Shown one piece after another: positions 37,749 to 51,059 of a stretch of 64,000 nt of DNA. A program made the translations under genes and the position numbers. This DNA is from Phascolomyces articulosus (taxonomy: Eukaryota; Mucoromycota; Mucoromycetes; Mucorales; Lichtheimiaceae). Every line of letters begins with the position of its first letter. The first letter of the stretch is position 1. The DNA lies in contig JAIXMP010000011.1 in assembly GCA_025677815.1 (NCBI GenBank), positions 434,001-498,000 on the forward strand. Direction: 5' to 3'. The notes under the pieces are model-generated. The model ran no database searches, was not told the origin of the DNA, and was given only the letters and a program-made list of their open reading frames with translations.

Positions 37749-39153
37749 CTTGTAGATAATAGAGTGTTTTTTTTTGTTGAATAATTTGTTGTGGATAAAG
37801 TTGTGAAAAAGATGAATATAATCTTTTTTCGACGATTGCTTCTTCCCTTATTTATATCTTTTTTTTTTGTTATCCAATATTATTAAGTTTGCTGAGTGAA
37901 TAAAATGGATTGATTAAAGCATGTCCAAGAGAATGGTGAATGAGTCGTTCCGATGGTTCTACATGACATATAATTAGTACAGTACAACGTCGACAACGAC
38001 GGAAGGAATTTTACAGGGCATAATAACAATTTGTCCATGGTTGTAAGCTATTTTATTATCATGATGCATCATGGTGTGTTACTACGTAATTATTTAGCGT
38101 AAACTATAAGAGAACACTATTATGGTAAAGTTTAAAAGCTGCTTCTTTATAACTAACAGGGTCCCAATATCAACAAAGAATAGCATGATTGCAAAGCCTC
38201 GTTGTATAGTAAAATTACTATGCATATATAGAAGAACATCGCATTATTCATATTATAAGCAAAGCCTCGTATGTGTACACATACCCTAATACTAGGTTGT
38301 TATAGTCCTAAATTTCACACTAGTAAGTCTAATTTTTATCCCGATGGGAACAGAGTAATTTGTTATGCGATTTTCTTTCATTCTCCTCGGCTACAATTCT
38401 ATGCTATTTCCGTGAATTAGCTAAACGGGAGAAAATTTAATCATCCATATGCTTCCATTGAAAATGATATTATTAGACAGTAACAGTAGTAATGCATGAC
38501 CTAGCTAGTCACTTCTAGAAATAGAGATAACTATATACGACTCTACATTTTTTTTGAAGAAAACAAAAGATTAACTAGATTCGTTAGACATTACGAAACA
38601 ACAAATATCAGTATGTCATTATTTCATGTTGGATAGAACTTTTTCATAATTTTGTGATTGCATCCTATACCTTACACAAAAACCAATATATTGTTCAGTA
38701 CGTAGGTATCAAACATATAAAATTGCTACAGTTACAATTATTAGATAATCAAATGATTAAAAATTTCCTCATTCGTATCTTTAAGCGAGTAACTGATAAT
38801 GACAGGAATGTCGTAATAAAATAATAACAATATAAAGAAAGATTGATAATAAAAGACTCTTCTTTTTTATTGAATTATATCAATGGTCCCTAGAAAAACG
38901 TTATTGGTGATAACTGTGGTACAACAATTTTTGGCACACCAAGACTTTTTTTTCGGCTTCTATTTTATAGGATGACTTGATAGAAGCTTGCTTACCCTAA
39001 ATATTTTTTATGCTTTTTCTTTTTTTTTTGCGGGGACAGGAAAAATAGAGAAGCAGACCTCTCTTTTTATTCTTTTTTTTTTTTTGGTTTCTTTTTTTTT
39101 TCATTATTAATTACTTACAATTCATCAAACTACCAACAACTATACACTAAAGA
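37749..39153. other. Divergent spacer: secreted-peptide and TMEM184 promoters
   Basis: 1.4 kb, AT-rich. The left end carries the TATA box of the secreted-peptide gene; the right end is a T-rich tract followed by an A/C-rich leader before the TMEM184 start. No gene between. Confidence 0.6.
37848..37856 (-). promoter_or_regulatory. TATA box of the secreted-peptide gene
   Basis: Consensus TATAAATAA on the minus strand, about 100–108 bases upstream of the start codon. Confidence 0.65.
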
Positions 39154-41836
39154 ATGTCAATGCGGATGCTTTTTGCTCCGGCCAATCAAGACGGATATGG
39201 TGAAAGTGGTGGTGCCGGAGCAGTCTTTAGTCCATTTGCTGTGCATCTCGCATTAGTTTTTACAATCGTTGCCAGTTGTATTTCTTCTTTTTCAGTTTGG
39301 CTTCATTGGAAGAATTACCGAAAACCGGTAAAATAACCATCCCATTCTATAGAACGAAGAGGGTATGACGTCCCACACCTTTTTTTTTTCTCTTACTCAT
39401 TTTATTTTACTTTATTTTATTTTTTTTTAAAAAAAAACTTGTTTAGAATCAACAACGACAAGTCATTCGTATTTTATGGATGTAAGACAAGAAAAAAAAA
39501 TCAGACAGACAGACAGAAAAAAAGACAGAGGGTGGGAAAACTGGGGGACAAGATATTTTAATTCTTGGCTATTGACTTGGCACATTTTTAGGGTCCCCGT
39601 CTATGGTATCAGTACTTATATATCCTTAATATCTTTAAACGCAGCCTTTTTTGTGGATACGGTTCGAGATATTTATGAAGCTTTTGTGATTTATGCTTTC
39701 TTTAACCTATTACTCAATAAACTCGGTGGCGAACGTGCACTGATCATCATGCTTCACTCGAGACCACCCTCGGATAACTTTTTTCCTGGCACGTTATGGT
39801 CTCGTGAAATCTATGTAGGCGATCCATATACCTTTTTATTTGTCAAACGAGGCATCCTTCAATTCGTCTATGTCAAACCTATCTTGGCCATTTTAACTAT
39901 GATTCTTAAAGTCACCGGCAATTATCAAGAAGGTGAAATTAGTTGGTCCAGTTCTTATGTCTATTTAACCTTTTTTTATAATCTCAGTGTTTCCTTGACA
40001 TTATGGTGTTTGATGGTCTTTTTTTATGCCACAAAGAAAGATTTAACTGGATTTAGGTAAGAGAGACAAGTTATTATTGTTATTTTGTGTTTATTACTTT
40101 CTTGGATAAGATAGGGCGACGGATGGGATTCTTTTTTTTTTTTGCATTAAATTTATCCATTTTTAGACCATTTCCAAAGTTTTTATGTGTCAAGGCAATT
40201 ATTTTCTTTTCTTTTTGGCAAAGTGTTATTGTTGCATTACTTGTATCAGCGGGTGTTATACCAGAAGGAGGTAAAAAGAATAAATATGGATGGATAGATA
40301 ATGAGTCCATTGTTAAACAAGTTAGGCATGGACGGTGATACTCATGATATTTTTTTTTTGGGGGGAAAATGATAGAGGGCACCGAACATATGTCAGTAGC
40401 AATTCAAGATTTCCTAATTTGTTTAGAAATGATACCCGCTGCTATCGCTCACTCGTACGTAATCAATCTATCTATAAAAGAAGACAGGGAGATACGAAGG
40501 GAGAGGCATTCAAAAAAAAAAAAAACTAAATTCAACCCTTTCCATCCCATTGATATATAGATTTTCATTTTCATACGAAGATTATTATGATCATAATGTA
40601 CACTCCGCTCGTATGCCAATTATGCATGCCATTCGTGATTCATTAGGACTCAAAGATGTATATATGGATACCCTGGATACCTTACGAGGTACTCAATTCA
40701 ATTATCGATCCTTTGAACCTTCCGAAGGTGTACCTCATATTGGTAGTAGTCGAACATCTCGTATTATGGCTGGATTACGTTATTCTTCGAGTACAGCCAA
40801 AAAACATTGGCTAGAACCAGCTCCTGTTTCACGTTATCTTAATACAGGAGGACGTGGTATGAATGGAGAAATTGTGGAAGATGAAGATCCATTAGAATTT
40901 GATGATCCCAATCCATGGGATGAAGTCGAAGCCTTGTATGAGCAAAGTCGAAATATGGTCTTTGGTGATTATAATTATCCAGTCATCGATTTTCGAGCGC
41001 CGTTATGGCGACAAGTGAGGAGGATGGCAAGTCCGACCGGAAGTACACGATCCAGAGGGTATGGAAGTACGGCTACACGAAATGAAGAACAACAACAAAA
41101 TAATAATGGTAGTATACAATCATCCAAAGTACCCATACCACCGCAGCAACCGATTTTACCATCATCACAAAAAAGACAAAAAAGGAAAAGCAAATTACGC
41201 ACATCTTATGTACCTACACCCAGGGAAGGATGTGTGGATGTCATTATTGAACAAGGAAAAGGCAATTATGTTGTTGTACCTGATATAGATGATCACGATA
41301 ATGTAGATGATGCGTCTATACCACCACCTTCTTCAGGGTCTTCTTCTTCCTCTTCTGTAGGACCATCACAACAACCTAAACAACCACAACCACAACAACG
41401 ATTACTACAGCAATCAAAGCAAACGTTGCCTTTTGACCGTACTCCTCCACCGATACGTCAATCACGTTCTACACCTCAACCTACTGTAGAACCCTCTACA
41501 TCACCAACTACAACACCATCACAACACCTTTCATCCTCATCACAACAACAGCAACCATCTTCTCCATCCCATTTGCAACAAGATACATCATCCATACCCT
41601 CCACATCATCGTTTTCATCACCACAACCCCATCCTTCATTTTCTTCTCCTTCTTCCAATAATATATATCCTGAATCATCCATATTACAACAGCATACCAA
41701 CAATCAACATGATAACAGATCTTTTTGGCCCACAGAAAATCCTTCTTCAAGACCCAATATACATGATCTTTTCAATGACCGTCATGAGGATGAGGATACA
41801 GATGCATTATTCAATACAGGCAATGTTTGGAAATAA
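39154..41836 (+). CDS. TMEM184/DUF300 family membrane protein (organic solute transporter alpha fold)
   Basis: Polytopic membrane protein of the OST-alpha/TMEM184 family (DUF300), about seven transmembrane helices, probably in endomembranes or the vacuole; substrate not known for fungal members. Six exons (39154–39327, 39447–39481, 39592–40056, 40167–40320, 40378–40454, 40561–41836) join in frame into 726 aa. Family landmarks are the first helix in exon 1, NQQRQVIRILWMVPVYGI across exons 2–3, DTVRDIYEAFVIYAFFNLL, YVKPILAI, a TM segment ending GVIPEGG, and AIQDFLICLEMIPAAIAHS. The last third, from about residue 360, is cytosolic and disordered, rich in Gln, Ser, Pro and Thr, encoded by CAA/TCA-type repeats; this tail is long for the family. 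The intron at 40321–40377 is only 57 nt with a GTTAGG donor. A same-strand neighbour, the RasGAP, begins about 930 bp downstream. Confidence 0.92.
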
Positions 41837-42763
41837 AAAATTTTTTTTAAAAAAAAAACCATTCAATTCATCCTTATTTTATTCGTTCTTGATTGTTTCA
41901 TTGAAATTATTTATAATAAAAGATTCATTTGCAAACTTTAAATTGATGCATCTCTCTTTCAAAACCTGCTGCAATATAATTTCTATTATCTTACATATAT
42001 ATATATATATATATTTCTTACTCAGTACATATTAGAAAGTGTTATATCAAAATATCAACTTATCGCATGATTACAATTGAATTGAATGGTGAGAATAATA
42101 ATAAATATGTATGTACGTATGGATTATCACTAATATACTTACCCTTTTGTTTATGAATCATGTCATGATGATAACGATATTTTATTATATGCTATTATAA
42201 TAGGCAAGGTTCCACAACAGACTTACCAACGCAGGGGGGGAGTTGGTTGGTTTTATATTAATATAGATAGGATTTAATTAGCGAATGCTTTTTTTAAAAT
42301 TATATAAGTTTTAAACAATTCTATACTTATTCTTTATATATATAACTAGAAGCCTAAAAGGATCGACAATAAGAAATAAAAAGAAGAATTAGAAGTGTGG
42401 GGGAATAAGTTATATTTAAAATAAAAAAGAAGAGTTAAAAGTGAAAAAAAAGGTGAAAAAACTTAAATTGGTAACGAATGGTTACACGGAACATGTCCCT
42501 AATTATTGATGTATTGTTGTGGTTATAGTTAGTAAGTAACCCACGCGAAAAGAAAAAATAGGTTGGGAAACAATAATAATTATCTCTTTCTTTTCCTTCT
42601 CTGTTTCTCTCTCTCTCTCTCTTTATTATAAACCTTTTTTTTTACCTTCCTTTTTTCTCTATTTACCCTAACTATCTATTCACCTATATTTTTATATACA
42701 ACATTTATATAACACATTTAAAAACTAATTCTCTTTCTCCCCATACTATTATAATTTAAAATA
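41837..42763. other. Spacer and CT-rich promoter of the RasGAP gene
   Basis: AT-rich, including a TA tract near 41993–42013. The last 180 bases are dominated by pyrimidine tracts (CTCTCT runs near 42600–42622), typical of constitutive fungal promoters. No gene recognised. Confidence 0.6.
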
Positions 42764-45700
42764 ATGGTGGATGGTATGGTTCAATCGTATGGATACCCTA
42801 GAGCCACCGCTGGTCCGGCAGGCACTACTAGTCAGATTGTTTCTCGAGCAGTAGCTGCTGCTGCTGCCAATAATCATCATTCCGGTCGAAAAAGTGGTCG
42901 AACTTCAAAACGTTATTCTGTTTCAGCATTTTATTCAATGGCAGCTGAACAAGATAATGAAGTGGAAGATGAACTTGCTCAGGGCAAGTATTTCATTTGA
43001 ATGACATGAGGGATAAAATAGAATATATTGATAATTTAATTCTAATGAATAAATTCATTATATATATAGCTCAACGACGATTAAGAGATTTAAAAAGTAA
43101 AATCTCGGCTCAATCAAAAAAGAACTTTGTATTAGAACGTGACGTTCGTTATTTGGATTCACGTATTGCTTTACTTATTCAAAACCGTATTGCTCTTAGC
43201 GAGGTAAAGTATATCTATCTATCTATCTCTATAGACGAGTCATCAACCAGGTTATCCATATATATCTGGACTTAATCCTAATATTCAATTGAAATGGAAT
43301 CATGACGAAAAAAAAAACGCTTATCTCACACACTCATATATTACTTTTTTTTTGATAGCAAAATGAAATGGTTGCTCACTTTGAGGAGCATGGAGAAGGA
43401 GATAGTGATTCCTATCCAGACGATCGTAAAATGCAATTGATTGGCAACTTGTTTTTTATTTTACAAAGTGAACCTCGTCATATTGCTACCTTATGTCGAT
43501 TAGTCAGTTTGGCTGAAATCGATTCTCTTTTACAAACTGTCATGTTTACATTATATGGTAATCAATATGAAAGTCGTGAAGAACATTTATTATTAACCAT
43601 GTTCCAGGTAAAAAAAATAAAATAAAGATGAGCCAAGAAAAAACTACTTTATATCTTGCTCTCTCTCTCTCTCTCTCTCTCTCTCCCCTCCTCTTTTTTT
43701 TTTTTCTTATTCATTCTTTTTGTTCCCTTTTTCTTTCATCCCACTCCGGATCTTTTTTTTTTATATTACTCTTCTTCTTCTGGTCCTCCTCCCCTTCCAT
43801 CTTGTTCTCTCTCTCTCCTTCTCTTTCTCTTTATGGTTATTTTTTTTTCTTTGAGTCAAGATAATCAAAATTAATAATCATCCATGCTCTACATAATTTT
43901 AGAACGTTTTGGCTGCACAATTTGAAACATCAACGGAATTTGGATCCTTACTTCGAGCCAATACACCTGTTTCTCGAATGATGACAACGTATACACGTCG
44001 TGGACCTGGTCAAGCTTATTTGAAATCCGTTTTATCCGAAAAAATCAATAGTCTTGTGGAACATAAAGATTTAAATCTTGAAATTAATCCTCTCAAAGTA
44101 AGCCATTCTTTCTTTTTTTTTTTACATTACCTATTGATAAAATTTGAAAGATAAAAGTGGTTGGGTTCGAGTTAATTAACTCTTGAGAAAATCAATTTAA
44201 TCAATAGGTATATGAACAAATGGTAGCGCAAGTGGAACATGATAGTGGACATTTACCGCCTGATATGCCCCGCAGTGTGACACCAGAGATCGCCGCTGCC
44301 AATCCCAATGTTCAGGCGATCATTCAGCCACGATTGAAAATGTTGATGGAGATTGCCGAGAGTTTCTTGACAACGATTATTGCATCCACCGATAATGTAC
44401 CGTATGGTATTCGTTGGATTTGTAAACAAATTCGATCTTTAACGAAACGAAAAAGTCCTAATGCATCCGAATTCTCGGTGTGTTCCATGATTGGTGGATT
44501 TTTCTTTTTACGGTTCATTAATCCTGCCATTGTCACTCCACGCGCTTATATGTTGATGGATAATGTACCTAATAAACATCCTCGACGTACATTAACCTTG
44601 GTAAGAAAGAAGAATTTAGAATGAAACAAAACCTGAAAAAAGGAATGAGAGAAGGAGGAAGAGGGGATGTAAAAAAAAACAAGAATGCCGAAATAGAAAA
44701 AAAAGGGAGAGGAAGAAAATTGCATCTATCTATCTATCTCTAGATATAATTTCATAGGAAGACTCATATAACTTTTATTTATATTGATAGATTGCTAAAA
44801 TGTTACAAAATCTTGCCAATCGACCTTCGTATGCCAAAGAAAGTTACATGTTACCGACTAATCCATTTGTTGAAAACAACAAACAAAGAATCAACAAGTT
44901 TTTAAATGAATTATGTGAAGTGAGCGACTTTTACGAATCATTGGAAATGGATCAATATATGGCGTTGTCGAAAAAAGATATTGTTTTGAATATTACGTTG
45001 AATGAAATTTACAGTACACAATCTTTGGTGACTCAACATTTGGATACTTTGGCACCGAAAGAAAAAGATCATATTCGTGTCTTGGTGAATGAAATTGGTC
45101 CTACTGTCAGTCAAGTATCACGCAAGGAGAACAAGACAATTGAACTCCCATTGTTTAGTCGTTGGGAGGTGCCTATCCAAGGTAAAAATCCGAGGAGAGG
45201 AGAAAGAAAGAAAGAAAGAGAGGAGATAGTGAGGGGAATATAAGTAATAATAATAATAATAATAATAGTAAAAGGGAGGGATAGGAAAGGATTTCATAAC
45301 ATTTTAAGGAGAAAGTGAAACCAAAAAAGAAACACAATATATGTTAACCATAACACCATGCATAAATCATAGATTTAACGACAGCATTAATGTCAGAAAA
45401 TAACATTACACAAAATGATATTTTATACATGGAAACCAAAGCGATTTACGTACAATTGATTCGATCGTTACCTCATTTAGCAGCGAGTCATCAAACATTG
45501 GATTTGGATTACATTGCCGAAACAGCAGCCACGACCAAAGATCCTCAATTGGTCCGCAAAGGCATCAAAGTCAAAGACATGTTGCGAGAATTAGAAGATG
45601 CTGGCATCATTGATCATCGCGACCGATACAAACTCTTGGTAGAAGAAATTACACAAGAGTTAACTCACCTTGGCAACTTGAAAGAAAAAGTGGTTCAAGA

Positions 45701-46280
45701 ATTGCAATCCTTGGAAGGTGTTTACAAGACCATCATTGATCATAATACTTACCTGCGTAGTCAATTGGAAAGTTACAAGGCTTATTTACAAAATGTACGT
45801 ATCCAAAGTGGTGGTGAAAAGGCAACCAAGAATTCGGTAGGTATTGGTGTTCAAGTGGATGGTGCACCTAAAAAGACACGCAAAGCACCTTCGCAACAAG
45901 GACCTGTCAAGTTTACCCATGGCCAATTGGAAAAGGATGGTGTTATTTCAGAAAGTACGGTCCCTGAAAGTAGGCGAGCCAATATTTTCTTTTCCATTAC
46001 AGCACCATTACCTGGTACATTTATTATTGCCATGCATTATAAAGGTCGTGAAAAAGCTATTTTGGAAATGGATCTTAAATTGGATGATCTTCTTGAAAAG
46101 GTACAGTTTCTATATTTCTTTATAAAAAAAAAAGTGCGATGGAACAACATATCCTTATTATCATTATATACACTATAGCAACAAGATAATGTGGAATTAC
46201 TGGATCTCGAATATGTACGATTAAACGTATCTAAGATTTTGAACTTATTGAACAAGACCTTCGTCACGCGACAAAAGTAA
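42764..46280 (+). CDS. Ras GTPase-activating protein, Gap1/IQGAP type
   Basis: Stimulates GTP hydrolysis by Ras, turning Ras signalling off; resembles fission-yeast Gap1 (RasGAP plus RasGAP C-terminal domain) rather than Ira/NF1. Eight exons (42764–42983, 43070–43203, 43359–43607, 43903–44097, 44208–44600, 44791–45181, 45373–46100, 46179–46280) give 803 aa. The N-terminus is disordered, then a coiled coil (about 74–120). The RasGAP domain begins near 130: LLRANT carries the putative arginine finger R219, and [12 protein letters not shown] (around 366–377) is the hallmark motif. The RasGAP_C region (about 530–800) has a coiled coil and ends with a short helix. No IQ motifs or calponin domain are seen. 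Intron 1 needs a GC donor (AGG|GCAAGT) to stay in frame; the nearest GT donor shifts the frame. Intron 3 (43608–43902) is nearly 300 nt and pyrimidine-rich. Confidence 0.94.
42984..43069 (+). other. GC–AG intron of the RasGAP gene
   Basis: The donor is GCAAGT after CAGG and the acceptor is ATATAG. Joining 42983 to 43070 continues the frame [12 protein letters not shown]; the competing GT donor four bases downstream breaks it. GC–AG is the commonest non-canonical U2 intron class. Confidence 0.8.
43659..43685 (+). repeat. CT microsatellite inside RasGAP intron 3
   Basis: Run of CT dinucleotides within a long pyrimidine-rich intron (43608–43902). The open frames called across it are translation of the low-complexity intron. 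Confidence 0.9.
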
Positions 46281-48112
46281 GTGTTTATTTCATCATTTTT
46301 TATATAAAATAGTTATTGTTACTATCAGAGCCTGTCTCTCCTACGCTTAGCGAGAGAAGCCTTCTTTTTTCTTACAATTATATTTGTTATCATTACAATC
46401 CATATCACAAAAAAAAAATCTTACCAGGGGTGGTATATTTTCTTAAAACCAAATTCGAGTCTGCCAAGGCGTAATTTGATCCCTGGAAACCTATTCAGCT
46501 GTATAACCTTATAACACCAATGTCTCTTTTCTCAAGTACCTTGCAACAACCAAGTCCAAAAAACAACAACAGCACATATACACGATCACAACAACAAACA
46601 AAAACTTAATTATTATTATTATTATTACTATTATTATTTACTATAAACCTTCTTCTTCTCCTTTTGCCATTCTGATTCTTCTCTCTCTCTCTCTCTCTTG
46701 TTTTAAACATTTGCCACGCACAACAGCAACATACCATCCACATCAAACAACAGCAAAAAAAAATAACAATATAATATCTCCTTCTTTTTCTCCATATTAC
46801 CCTCTTCTTTATTATTATTATTATTATTATTAGTTATTATTATTATTTTTTCTTCCCATCATTTAAAGAATTTGTTTTTTTTTCTTTGACTTAATTTTTT
46901 TCTTTTTAAAAAAATACCTAGACAGACAAAAAGTGTCTGCAACCTCTCTCATTCATTTCACATCTCTTTTTAATTATATTATATGTTATAACAGAGGGGA
47001 AAAAAAGGTTTTTATGGGATAATAATCATCATGATTGAAAAAGAAAAAGAAATCTATTTTATTATTTGTATATACTATTGAAACTTTCTTACTGAAAAGT
47101 TTTATATGTAATGTAATGTACCATGTTATTAAAAAAAAAAGCGTTGCCACATGGTTAGAAAATTCTTTTAATGTACAACGATAAACAAATAATAAATACC
47201 TGTTTTCACATATACCCACACTGCCCATTCTTCCCTTTTCAAAAGATATGTATTTGAGGGATGATGGGTAAAAGTTCTAGTGAGTATAATAATAAGAATA
47301 GCCCCCATTCCAGACAAATGGAAACTTGTGTATACTTCCTGTTATTGAAAAAAAAAATACTTCTTAATATGACCACACGCAACAATCCATGAAAGGCAAT
47401 TCCGGGGTTGGGGCAAAAAAAAAAATGTTATCCCACGATTATTTTATACAACTTTGAAGATCGCATAATAATAATAACCATAATAGCCACTAAATGCGAT
47501 TGTATAATTATTATTAATATAATTTAATACTTATAATTATCTTGTTATTGTATTTAAATAAAATAGGTAGATGGGATTTGTTATCATTCCATTTGAACTT
47601 TCATTTGTTACTATAAAAAAAAAGAGTTTATCAATTTAAAACAAACTTTTTGACTCGTACGTATCTATCAAAAAAGAATAATAATGAAGTGAAAGGAAGA
47701 GAGGATAAGTTTCAGTTTTAGATGAGTTTATATATTCTCATTTGTTTTTCGACAATTGAACGATTCAAATATTTCATGATGTTGAAATAATAAAAATACG
47801 CGTGCCGAAATAAAACTCTCTTTCTTTTTCTCTATACTCACTCTCATTTATATAACTAAAAATCTATTAAATTTTCTCGGTACCTGATTTCAAATATCGC
47901 ATACGCGTGCTTTTCTCTTCTCTCTTTTTTCCTCTTCTCTCTCTTTTTTTTTCCTTGTTTCCCTTTTCCTCTTTTTTTTTCACACTTTATATATAAAAAT
48001 ACCCTTATCTTTTGCTTTTTTATTCTTAAAAAAACAACTTCATTGTTCTTCTTCTCTCTACAAGTTTCAAAGTAGTTTTTTTATCTATCCCTTTTTTTTA
48101 CCCAAACCCCAA
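46281..48112. other. Spacer between RasGAP and phosphatase genes
   Basis: 1.8 kb of TTA/ATT trinucleotide tracts, A- and T-runs and, in the last 300 bases, dense CT-rich tracts forming the promoter and leader of the downstream gene. The minus-strand frame at 46986–47228 is low-complexity. No gene recognised. Confidence 0.6.
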
Positions 48113-49776
48113 ATGTCACAGACCGAGACAGTTCCGACAGGAGACAAATCAGCTACATTAGCTCAAGTTGCACCTCAACAAGACTCTCATAATAGTAACA
48201 ATAATAATAATAAAAGTAGCAGTAGTAATAATAATAATAAGAAATGTAAGCCTTTCTATTTAATGCCATTTTTTTCTCATTGGTGAAAGGGGAGAACACC
48301 CATTGGCAAAACAGGTTTCATTAATTCAAATCCCATCATTTTTTTTTTTTTTTAATATTGGAATGGAACTCTAAAAAAACAGCCAAAAAACCAATTAATC
48401 CCGAATATGTCAAATCACCTCCACCAGCATCAGGAACTACCACGACCCATAGTCGACCTAATTCCAGGGCAGGATCCTTGAAAGCATCATTTGGATCAAA
48501 AGGGAGTGGATTCTTGTCATTACTTTTATGTTGCACAGCAGGTGCAGGTTCATTATTAGACAATACCGACAAGTCTTCTTCGATCATTCGCCGTCGACGA
48601 AAAGACCAACAAAAAGAAAATAGTGTCGCCATCACAACGACCAATACCACCACCACAATAACAACTACTCATACAACAGCAGATGATGAAACTGAACGAT
48701 TGCGTATTAGAACGGATCCTAATGAATTGAATAATAATAATCAAGATGATCAACCCGATTGTATATCTACCACACCTAATTCCATTCCTCAACAATCACC
48801 AGATGTAAGAATTTAATATTGTTATTATTATGATAATGATAGAATTGGAAATCAAAAAAAAGAGAGAAAGAGAGAGAGGGGCAAGAGAATCTATTTGTAT
48901 GCTGATTTATTATGATGATTTTAGGGCCAAATGATACGTTTATTACCACCTGTAGCTAAAGAACATCTTGGACGAAAATGTTTGGTACTTGATTTGGATG
49001 AAACATTGGTGCATAGTTCTTTCAAAGTAAGTTTGTGTGGGGGGAAATTTGGATAAAAGACAAGTGAAACAAATTGAAATGAATAATACTTAAATTAAAT
49101 ATATAATAATAGATAATACCCCATCCTGATTTTATTGTACCTGTTGAAATCGATAATCAATACCATAATGTATATGTACTCAAAAGACCCGGAGTAGATG
49201 AATTTATGAGAAAAATGGGTGAAAAATATGAAATTGTTGTATTTACAGCAAGTCTTTCCAAGGTAAAATAACTTGTGATTATTTTTTCAAAGAACGGATG
49301 GAAGATATACTCAAATTTCATTATTTAGTATGCGGATCCAGTGTTAGATAAACTTGATATACATAAAGTAGTGAAACATCGATTGTTTAGAGAAGCTTGT
49401 TGTAATCATAAAGGCAACTATGTCAAAGTAAGTTGAATAAGAGAGAGAAAGAAAAAAGGAAAAGAAAGAAGATTCTCTTCTTCTTTAAATGATAATAACA
49501 AATAAACAAATTTTTTAGGATCTTTCTCATTTGGGACGTGATCTTGCAGGCACAATGATTCTTGATAATTCACCAGCAAGTTACATATTTCATAATGCAA
49601 ATGCAGTACCTGTATCCACGTGGTTCAATGACCCGCATGATACTGAACTTACAGATTTAGTTGCTTTCTTGGAAGATTTGACTCAAGTAGATGACGTGAC
49701 GATGGTATTGGATAGTACCATTTCTACACATCAACAACAACATCTTCTCTCTACATCCTCCTTTGCTTCTGCTTAA
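48113..49776 (+). CDS. CTD small phosphatase-like protein (FCP1/NIF domain, Psr1/SCP type)
   Basis: Mg-dependent Ser/Thr phosphatase of the HAD superfamily, related to yeast Psr1/Psr2 and animal SCP. Six exons (48113–48245, 48383–48804, 48925–49026, 49113–49262, 49329–49427, 49519–49776) join in frame into 387 aa. The first 185 residues are disordered (Asn/Ser runs, then Thr-rich). They include LLLCC (C94, C95), a possible palmitoylation site; Psr1 is membrane-attached through N-terminal cysteines. The catalytic FCP1 domain starts near 200: [11 protein letters not shown] gives the DxDxT nucleophile motif (D208, D210, T212). [37 protein letters not shown] and [15 protein letters not shown] follow in order, all intact. 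The Asn-rich N-terminus is encoded by AAT repeats. In yeast, Psr phosphatases act in salt stress with Whi2; that role here is inferred only. Confidence 0.94.
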
Positions 49777-50500
49777 TATTTGACATCCAAACCAAAGAAG
49801 AGGTAGCCATTTCGCTTTTTCTTTCTCCTTTCCCTTTTTTTTAAAGTAATCTCCTCTTCCCTCTACTCCCTTTCTCTACTTCTTTCAAAAACCAACAACC
49901 AAAAACAAAACAAAAATAAGAAAAAACTTCACATCTTTCTAGCATTCTTCTTTAATCTCTTCTTTCTTTCTTTTTTTTTTTTTTACCCTGCAAACTTATT
50001 ATATAAATATATCTTATTATGTATATTTTATACCATTCCTTCTTTCTTTCTCGTTCTTTTTTTTCTTTCTAGGCTTTTTTTATATTCTCCCTCTCTCTCT
50101 CTTTCTCTTTTCTCCTCTCTTTTTCTCTCCTCTTTTTCTGTCGCATTACATCATGTCGTAGTCTCCTTCTCTTCTTCTTCTCCTTTTATTACTATTAACT
50201 ATTATTATTATTACTTTATTATTATTACTATCATTATCATATTATTATTATTATTATCCATTCTTTCTTTTATTCTTTTTCAAAACAATACCTTTTGCAC
50301 ACACAACACACTACTTTTTATACACAACAAACAAACAATAACAAATGCACAATTATTTCTCTCATTTATAAAGATATTTTAATATTATCTATATATCACC
50401 TATTTATTCTACGCGAAAAAAAAAATAACAAACATATCAGTCATGTAAAATATCAAATTCCATTTTGTAGACTTTTTTTAAATAATCATTGATGTGATCT
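49777..50500. other. Pyrimidine-rich 3' flank
   Basis: Very CT-rich sequence followed by TTA/ATT tracts, likely 3' UTR and simple-sequence DNA. No gene recognised. Confidence 0.6.
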
Positions 50501-51059
50501 TCCAACAGTCTCAATGTATGATATTGTGGGTGACAAGAACATGTACCTCCTACATTTGATTAATATATTTTCAATACCAGTCGCACAAAAAACTCGTAGA
50601 AAAAAAAAAAATTTCTCAAGAGAGTTTGCTCGTATGGTATCAGCTAAGTAAGAACAGTATATTCTGTGTTGCTTAATAATGTGCCTATTATATAAAATTT
50701 ACGGTTCATGGTGGAAAAAAAAGGCTTTCTAATTGCCTGGATATGATGATGAAGCGACAATGATGACCATACTCAAGAATATGAACATCCCAATAATTAC
50801 TTAGTGGATTATTGAAGACTTTCATATGGTAAAATGAGCTGAAATCACACAAAGATCTAAAACTGTTTTGATATATTTGAAAGTCGGTGAGATTTTCCAA
50901 AACATGAATCATTCTAAAAATGAATCACTAACAATTAGCGAGCATCTTTTATGGGTAAGTACAAACTTGAGTCACAGTAATGTGAGGTGTAAATTTTCTG
51001 ATGAATTATTCGAAATATGACACTGGACCATTATTAACATTAACAATTATTAGCAACAT
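50501..51059. other. AT-rich spacer
   Basis: No intact frame; the minus-strand frame at 50706–50912 is not convincing. May contain further remnants of the duplicated locus to its right. Confidence 0.4.

Noticed and set aside
41476..41703. Cys/Gly-rich minus-strand frame
   Set aside because: Antisense of the CAA/TCA repeat region in the TMEM184 tail.
43628..43874. Overlapping Leu/Ser/Phe-rich frames
   Set aside because: Translation of a CT-repeat intron in the RasGAP gene.
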